Below, piece by piece: positions 6,810 through 11,526 of a stretch of 11,526 bases of DNA; position 1 is the first letter of the stretch, and each line of letters opens with the position of its first letter. The position numbers and the translations under genes are program-made. The stretch is from Nitrospinaceae bacterium (GTDB taxonomy: Bacteria; Nitrospinota; Nitrospinia; Nitrospinales; VA-1): positions 1 through 11,526 of the forward strand of contig JAPYPM010000059.1 in assembly GCA_029937635.1 (NCBI GenBank), read 5' to 3'. The notes beneath the pieces are model-generated. The model worked only from the letters and a program-made list of their open reading frames with translations. It did not search any database and had not been told where the DNA came from.

Positions 6810-8841
6810 TCGTAAAACGGTTTTTTTTATCCTATTACTCGTAATTCTTTCGCTTCTCTATTCAAGCACGCTTCACTCTCCTTTTAACTTCGACGACGAA
6901 GTTGTCATTAAACATGAAACCATTCACAACACAAAAAGCCATGGCTTTGAAAAAATAAACCTCCTCCAATATCGGCACTTATTTTATTCAAGCTTTATCT
7001 TTAACTACTCGCTTGGAGAGTTACGTCCATTTGGCTACCACTTGATCAACATCTCTCTTCATTTTTTTACTTCAATCGTTATTTTTTTTATCGCTTTCAT
7101 CACTATAGAAAAAGGACTTTCATTAAATAAAAAAGATGCCCTTTCAATTGCTGGTATAACAACCATATTTTTTGCGATTAATCCGGTTCATTCAGAAACC
7201 GTAAATTATATTTCAGCAAGGGCGGTCGGCATGAGTAGTTTTTTCTATCTCTCCGCCTTTCTGTCATTTATTGTTGGAAGTGTCCGTGGACGAAAAACCT
7301 CATCAAGATTTTTACTTTATTTTCTATCTCTAATTTGTTTCCTAGCTTCTACTTTAAGCAAAGAGACTGCCTTGACTTTCCCAATCGTTCTTTTTTTGTA
7401 TGATGTCTGTTTTATGAGGAAAAACGGTTGGGTACCGCTCACAAACCGATTACTTTTTTTCTATTTACCATTATTTTTATGCGGTATTTTCGCAATAGTT
7501 AATATTCATTCCCTACAAAGTATGATCATTGAGTGGTGGCAAAAAATAGACATCGAATATGGCTTGAGACAAATCCATGTCATTGGACACGGATTCCGCC
7601 TCATACTATTCCCAATCGGATTAACTTTTGACTATGATTTTCCTAATACTTTTTTTACTACCCACACTCTCTTTTATCCTCCAGTTTTGTTTGCATTGGG
7701 AATTATTTTAATGATCGCATTATATTTTCCTAAAACACGTTCGATGGTTTTTTTTTGCATTTTATGGTTTTTAATTACCTTGGCCCCCACCAACAGCGTT
7801 TTGCCGCGTTTTGACCTTCTAAGCGAGCGCAATCTCTATCTACCTTCTTTTGGGATTATTTTTTTAATTGCCTTCGCTATACATCGAATCGTACTAGCAA
7901 GTCGAAGTTTTTTGATGGTTAAAACAATTGGTACTTATTCTATAGTTATGCTTTTTTTTCTTCAGGTTATTCTTTTGCATGAAAGAAACTTGATTTACAG
8001 ATCGAATACTATTCTTTGGGAAGATACTCTTAAAAAATCACCTGCAAAACTTCGTGCTCTACACAATTTAAGCCATTTTTATATGGCGGAAAAAAATCAC
8101 ACTAAAGCTTTTATCACATTACGTTCCTTGGTAAAATCAAATGCATCTCCTCACTACTTATCTTACGCTCACAGTAACCTTGGTTCTATTTATCTTCAAA
8201 TGGGGAATTACCTTAAAGCTGAAAATGAATTTAAATCCGGAATTAAAGCAAAACCTTCTTTGCCCACAAATCATTTCAACCTAGGAACTCTTTTAGCCTC
8301 TCAAGGGCGCAATTTGGAGGCTAAAATATCTTACGAAAAAGCAGAATATTTGTATAAAAATTATAAATGGGGGTATCCAATTCCAGCGGAACTTTATATC
8401 AATAAAGCACGCTTACTATTAAAACTGGGGCTCTACGTCGAGGCCGAAAATTCTATCAAGAATTATCTTATACGTGCCCCAAGTTCTGGATCTGGACATT
8501 TCATCCAAGCAAAGATTTATTCAGCCACAGGAAGACTTAATCAAGCGCTCCATGAGTATGATCAGGCAGGAAACGAACCGAAGCTAAAAGGAGAAGCTCA
8601 TAACAACAAAGCTTTAATTTTCATCCAAAAAAAATATTTCAATCGGGCATTAAAAGAACTTAATCATGCTATAACCGTCACACCAAACTTAATAGATGCC
8701 CACTACAACCTAGGTAATTTACTCATGCAAACGAACGGCGACCTGATTAAATCTCGATGGCATCTTGAAAGAGCCTTAGAGCTTACAACCAGTGATAAGA
8801 GTGCAAATCGTATTAAACGTGCCTTAAGTTTTTTACCTTGA
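6790..8841 (+). CDS. TMTC-like GT-C membrane protein with C-terminal TPR repeats
   Basis: 683 residues. The N-terminal 400 carry about ten hydrophobic spans and motifs of the transmembrane-and-TPR (TMTC) group: PFNFDDEVVI (31-40) with the acidic pair D35-D36 in the first outer loop, LRPFGYHLINISLHF (78-92), NPVHSETVNYISARA (131-145), and SKETALTFPIVLFLYD (190-205). TMTC1-4 in animals are O-mannosyltransferases of cadherins, and bacterial relatives are mostly uncharacterised. Residues about 423-675 hold around seven TPR units (GNYLKAENEFKSGIKAKP, YFNRALKELNHAITVTP, and others). The likely role is transfer of a sugar from a polyprenyl-phosphate to a protein or glycan in the periplasm. The gene starts 20 bases inside the WecA-like gene, which points to one transcript; there is no Shine-Dalgarno, so coupling is expected. 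Sugar and acceptor are unknown. Confidence 0.82.
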   Translation: MEIYLNNRKTVFFILLLVILSLLYSSTLHSPFNFDDEVVIKHETIHNTKSHGFEKINLLQYRHLFYSSFIFNYSLGELRPFGYHLINISLHFFTSIVIFFIAFITIEKGLSLNKKDALSIAGITTIFFAINPVHSETVNYISARAVGMSSFFYLSAFLSFIVGSVRGRKTSSRFLLYFLSLICFLASTLSKETALTFPIVLFLYDVCFMRKNGWVPLTNRLLFFYLPLFLCGIFAIVNIHSLQSMIIEWWQKIDIEYGLRQIHVIGHGFRLILFPIGLTFDYDFPNTFFTTHTLFYPPVLFALGIILMIALYFPKTRSMVFFCILWFLITLAPTNSVLPRFDLLSERNLYLPSFGIIFLIAFAIHRIVLASRSFLMVKTIGTYSIVMLFFLQVILLHERNLIYRSNTILWEDTLKKSPAKLRALHNLSHFYMAEKNHTKAFITLRSLVKSNASPHYLSYAHSNLGSIYLQMGNYLKAENEFKSGIKAKPSLPTNHFNLGTLLASQGRNLEAKISYEKAEYLYKNYKWGYPIPAELYINKARLLLKLGLYVEAENSIKNYLIRAPSSGSGHFIQAKIYSATGRLNQALHEYDQAGNEPKLKGEAHNNKALIFIQKKYFNRALKELNHAITVTPNLIDAHYNLGNLLMQTNGDLIKSRWHLERALELTTSDKSANRIKRALSFLP

Positions 8842-8915
8842 TGCCCATACACTTGAATTCGAGTTCCCATAATATTCTTCTACAAAAAACCTAATATTAC
8901 TCAAAATAAAAGCAG

Positions 8916-8977
8916 TAAAAATAGAGCGAATTTCATTTTAAACCAATTTCATATTTTATATTTATGCTCTATTTTTA
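8916..8977. terminator. Putative bidirectional terminator or long-loop hairpin between convergent genes
   Basis: TAAAAATAGAGC (8916-8927) and GCTCTATTTTTA (8966-8977) form a perfect 12-base inverted repeat around a 38-base AT-rich loop, placed exactly between two converging genes. A-rich and T-rich arms let it work in both directions. The right arm lies in the last codons of the minus-strand GT2 gene. The stem is AT-rich and the loop long, so strength is uncertain. The remaining 8842-8915 shows nothing else. Confidence 0.4.
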
Positions 8978-9946
8978 AGGTATGGGAGGAGCCAAAACGT
9001 AGCCATAACTTTTTTTATTTTTTTTGAGGAAACTCTTGAGTTTTTTTGAATTGATTTCCTTTGTGCTATAGTTTTTCTCAAACCTAGTAATGCATCTCTT
9101 TTAGCCTTAAATATGGTTCCCGCTTGCCCAGTCAGCGAAAACCAAATTAACGCTGCCAAGTTTACAAGTATGTGCTGTGGCAATCCAAGCCAAAGTAAGT
9201 TTGAAGGCATATTTTTTACATACGCCCAAACCATATTACGATGACCATAATAAACAGAAAAATCACTTTGCCGGCCAGCGATAGCAGAACCAAAATGTTC
9301 TACCTTTGCGTCTGGAACGTATAAACAACGATGTCCTAGCAAACGCAATCGAAATGCCAAATCAACATCTTCAAAGTAGCAGAAGAATCTTTCATCAAAG
9401 CCTCCCACATCTAAAATAATATCTCTTCGATACATGGCAGCTGCGGCACACGGCGAAAAGATTTCTCCGGCTAGACGATAGGTTTTTTTTTTCAGGTACA
9501 CCGTGGTCACGCCTCCAAGCTAAACCACATAAATGATAGACATCACCTGTACCATCTAATGTCCCTGAAGAGCCTTGTTTCTTTAAATGGCTCCCAAAAA
9601 AACTGTACTTCAAGTTTTTCTCTGCAGCGATATGTAGTTCTGACAACCAATCTGGTTCAGCAATTGCGTCCGGATTTAACAAAGCTACCCACTGAAAACC
9701 TTCTGCCTGTTCTATAGCGTAGTTATTGGCAGCAGCAAAACCTATGTTCTCCTTTAACCGTAAAACCTCTATATTAGAAAAACGTCCCTCAATTTTATCA
9801 ACTGACCCATCGTGACTAAAATTATCGACAACTATTGTTTTAAAATCAGAAAACACCTGATGCTGCAACGATTCAAGGCATTTATCTAAGAATTCCTTTC
9901 CATTAAAGTTAACAACCACAACTATTGTTCTAGTCGAATTATTCAT
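8962..9946 (-). pseudogene. GT2 family glycosyltransferase split by a frameshift in an A10 run
   Basis: Two overlapping frames together make one complete GT2 of about 327 residues. The first part starts at ATG 9946 and has VVVVNFNG (9-16), VVDNFSHDG (39-47), NIGFAAANN (67-75), NPDA (91-94) and GLAWRRDHGVPEKK (141-154). The homology then continues in another frame from about 9482 with AGEIFSPCAAAAMYRRD, GGFDERFFCYFEDVDLAFR and CLYVPDAKVEHFGSA, ending at TAA 8964-8962. The switch lies at ten consecutive A (minus strand, 9492-9483); nine or twelve would restore one frame. A rhamnosyl- or other sugar transferase role in the cluster's glycan is likely. It may be a true pseudogene, a sequencing error, a phase-variable gene, or rescued by transcriptional slippage; both halves look well conserved, which argues against old decay. 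Upstream ATGs in the first frame (from 10045) only add a tail foreign to the family. Confidence 0.85.
9483..9492. repeat. Homopolymer T10/A10 at the frameshift point
   Basis: Ten T on the plus strand, read as ten A in the gene (CCTG-A10-CCTATC). It is the point where the two frames of the GT2 gene must join. Runs of nine or more A are prone to replication slippage, RNA polymerase slippage and sequencing errors. Confidence 0.9.
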
Positions 9947-10060
9947 GCTTCTTACCGTTATAGATTTATTTAGAAATACTATACACGATAGCCAAATATA
10001 AATTTTTTTATGGGAACAAACCAAAAATTTCTCTACGAAATTCATCCCTTATTCCACGTA

Positions 10061-10089
10061 TTGCAATCCTCTAGGCAAACACCTATACT
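10061..10089 (+). promoter_or_regulatory. Putative sigma70 promoter for rfbB-rfbA
   Basis: TTGCAA (10061-10066) and TATACT (10084-10089) are 17 bases apart; 4 of 6 and 5 of 6 bases match the consensus. Transcription would start near 10096, giving a leader of about 42 bases. It lies in the 191-base divergent gap 9947-10137. In the other direction only a TATAGT (9983-9978) without a good -35 is seen for the GT2 gene. Confidence 0.5.
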
Positions 10090-10137
10090 CGAAAATATTT
10101 TATTAATTAGAATAGAATTTAAATTTTCAACAGAATC

Positions 10138-11208
10138 ATGGAAACATTATTTATTACGGGAGGCGCAGGTTTTATTGGGAGCAATTTCCTGATAAGAAAA
10201 ATTCAAGATGGAAACTCCCGCATTATTAACTACGACAAATTAACATATGCCGGAAACCTTGATACATTAAGTCCTGTTAAAAACAACCCTAACTATTTCT
10301 TTGTAGAAGGTGACATCTGCAATCAGGAGTTAGTCAAAAAAACCTTGATAGAAAATAAAGTCGATTCTATTGTTAACTTCGCGGCCGAGTCTCATGTCGA
10401 CCGCTCAATCGAATCCCCCGAGGATTTCATTCAAACAAACATCGTTGGCACATTCAGGCTTTTACAAGCATCACGAGATTACTGGGACTGTATTAAAGAA
10501 GATGAAAATAACAGATATAAAAACTTTCGGTTTCTTCATGTGTCTACTGATGAAGTATATGGATCGCTTGGTGACAGTGGTTCTTTTACCGAAAAAACAC
10601 CTTACGCACCAAACTCCCCTTATGCGGCATCAAAAGCCTCTTCAGACCATTTAATACGTTCTTTTTTTAAAACATTTGGGCTCCCAACAATTACAACAAA
10701 CTGTTCAAATAATTATGGACCTCATCAGTTTCCAGAGAAATTAATTCCTTTGATGATTCAAAAAGCGACAGCGGGTCAACCACTTCCTGTTTATGGGGAT
10801 GGTCTCCATGTTAGAGATTGGCTCTACGTAGAGGATCACTGTGTCGCACTAGAACAAACTTTAAAAAATGGACGGGTAGGTGAAGTTTACAATATCGGTG
10901 GGGACAATGAAAAAACAAACCTCGATTTAGTGAATATCTTGTGTGAAATTTTAGATGAGCTAATTCCTGATTCGCCTCATAAGCCTCACAAGTCCTTAAT
11001 AAGTTTTGTTAGGGATCGACCAGGGCATGACAGACGCTATGCTATCGACGCTGGCAAAATTAAAAGAGATATGGGCTGGGAACCTAAGGAAACACTTGAT
11101 ACAGGTCTAAGAAAAACTGTCCAGTGGTATATTGATAATCCCCAATGGATTGAACGAGTAATGTCAGGCGCTTATAAAGGACAAAGACTAGGTCTTAATA
11201 AAACATAG
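10138..11208 (+). CDS. rfbB: dTDP-glucose 4,6-dehydratase RfbB/RmlB
   Basis: 356 residues, the normal length of RmlB. It converts dTDP-D-glucose to dTDP-4-keto-6-deoxy-D-glucose in the cytoplasm, step two of dTDP-L-rhamnose synthesis. Seen in order: TGGAGFIGSN (7-16) for NAD binding, YDKLTYAGNL (32-41), D59-I60, FAAESHVDRSI (81-91), STDEVYG (136-142) with the dehydratase-specific D138-E139, Y162-x3-K166 (PYAASK), NCSNNYGPHQFPEKLIP (198-214) and GDGLHVRDWLYVEDH (220-234). The match to the family is nearly unbroken. ATG 10138 places the first beta strand immediately after Met, as usual, although the preceding bases show no good Shine-Dalgarno. The rfbA gene follows after 14 bases, and the pair should be co-transcribed. 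Confidence 0.97.
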   Translation: METLFITGGAGFIGSNFLIRKIQDGNSRIINYDKLTYAGNLDTLSPVKNNPNYFFVEGDICNQELVKKTLIENKVDSIVNFAAESHVDRSIESPEDFIQTNIVGTFRLLQASRDYWDCIKEDENNRYKNFRFLHVSTDEVYGSLGDSGSFTEKTPYAPNSPYAASKASSDHLIRSFFKTFGLPTITTNCSNNYGPHQFPEKLIPLMIQKATAGQPLPVYGDGLHVRDWLYVEDHCVALEQTLKNGRVGEVYNIGGDNEKTNLDLVNILCEILDELIPDSPHKPHKSLISFVRDRPGHDRRYAIDAGKIKRDMGWEPKETLDTGLRKTVQWYIDNPQWIERVMSGAYKGQRLGLNKT

Positions 11209-11222
11209 TTTGAAAGATAAAG

Positions 11223-11526
11223 ATGATTAAAAAAGGAATTATTCTTGCGGGAGGATCAGGGACGCGACTGTATCCGTTAACTCATGTAATCAGCAAACAA
11301 CTGATGCCTCTTTACGACAAACCGATGATCTATTACCCACTCAGCACTTTGATGCTAGCAGGTATTAGAGACGTGCTCATCATAACGACTCCGAAGGATC
11401 AACCTCTATTCGAAACTTTGTTTAAAGATGGAAGCCAATGGGGTATTAAGATCAGTTATGCGAAACAGCCACACCCTGGTGGTTTAGCGCAGGCCTTCAT
11501 AATCGGGAAAAGCTTTGTCGGAAAAG
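11223..11526 (+). CDS. rfbA: Glucose-1-phosphate thymidylyltransferase RfbA/RmlA (partial, 3' end outside window)
   Basis: The first 101 codons are present and open to the edge. MIKKGIILAGGSGTRLYPLT holds the nucleotide-binding GGSGTRL motif (10-16) with R15 and, further on, K25 (SKQLMPLYDKPMIYYPLS), followed by LMLAGIRDVLIITTP and DGSQWGIKISY. These are diagnostic for RmlA, which makes dTDP-glucose from dTTP and glucose-1-phosphate, the substrate of RfbB. The usual PDGLAQAF is PGGLAQAF here, a known kind of variation. It lies 14 bases after rfbB with a weak AAAG before the ATG, so it is probably an operon; rfbD and rfbC would be expected beyond the window. Confidence 0.96.
   Translation, partial: MIKKGIILAGGSGTRLYPLTHVISKQLMPLYDKPMIYYPLSTLMLAGIRDVLIITTPKDQPLFETLFKDGSQWGIKISYAKQPHPGGLAQAFIIGKSFVGK

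Noticed and set aside
9947..10045. N-terminal extension of the split GT2 to ATG 10045
   Set aside because: The added 33 residues precede the conserved start MNNSTRTIVVVVNFNG, are unlike the family, and would use up the divergent promoter region.
10010..10192. Plus-strand frame of 60 codons across the rfbB start
   Set aside because: Overlaps rfbB out of frame, with no recognisable content; the region fits promoter and leader.
10370..10654. Plus-strand frame of 94 codons inside rfbB
   Set aside because: Out-of-frame reading of an unbroken rfbB.
11481..11496. Asp to Gly change in the PDGLAQAF motif of RfbA as a sign of inactivation
   Set aside because: This position varies among thymidylyltransferases and the rest of the N terminus is intact.

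Overview
The window is an AT-rich (about two thirds A+T by eye) bacterial stretch holding a surface-glycan and probable glycoconjugate gene cluster. The organism looks Gram-negative: there is a predicted secreted protein with a cleavable signal peptide, WecA/WbbL-type initiation of an undecaprenyl-linked glycan, and an RmlB/RmlA pair very like the proteobacterial ones. I cannot place it to genus. Most starts lack a strong Shine-Dalgarno, the FGE-like gene at the left edge being the exception. No tRNA, rRNA, CRISPR array or insertion sequence is visible.

Layout. Minus strand, from about 4490 down to 1: a zinc-ribbon-bearing NAD-dependent epimerase resembling dTDP-L-rhamnose 4-epimerases; a 750-residue polytopic membrane protein of glycosyltransferase-C (GT-C) type with a C-terminal TPR domain; an unrecognised 54-residue lysine-rich protein 5 bases further on; and a secreted TPR protein whose formylglycine-generating-enzyme (FGE)-type domain runs off the window edge. 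Plus strand, 4855 to 8841, a tight overlapping operon: a WbbL-type rhamnosyltransferase-like GT2, a WecA/MraY-family phosphosugar transferase, and a second GT-C plus TPR protein of TMTC type. Minus strand, 8962 to 9946: another GT2 glycosyltransferase, broken by a frameshift in a run of ten A. Plus strand, 10138 to the end: rfbB (rmlB) and the first 101 codons of rfbA (rmlA), behind a good sigma70-like promoter.

How they fit together (inference). RmlB and RmlA start dTDP-L-rhamnose synthesis; the epimerase could convert it to dTDP-6-deoxy-L-talose. The WecA-like enzyme loads a HexNAc-1-phosphate on undecaprenyl phosphate, the WbbL-like enzyme adds a deoxyhexose, and the second GT2 extends the chain. 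The two GT-C/TPR proteins would then use lipid-linked sugars on the periplasmic side, to decorate either the glycan or a protein. A secreted FGE-like TPR protein and a tiny basic protein in the same transcription direction are the least explained members.
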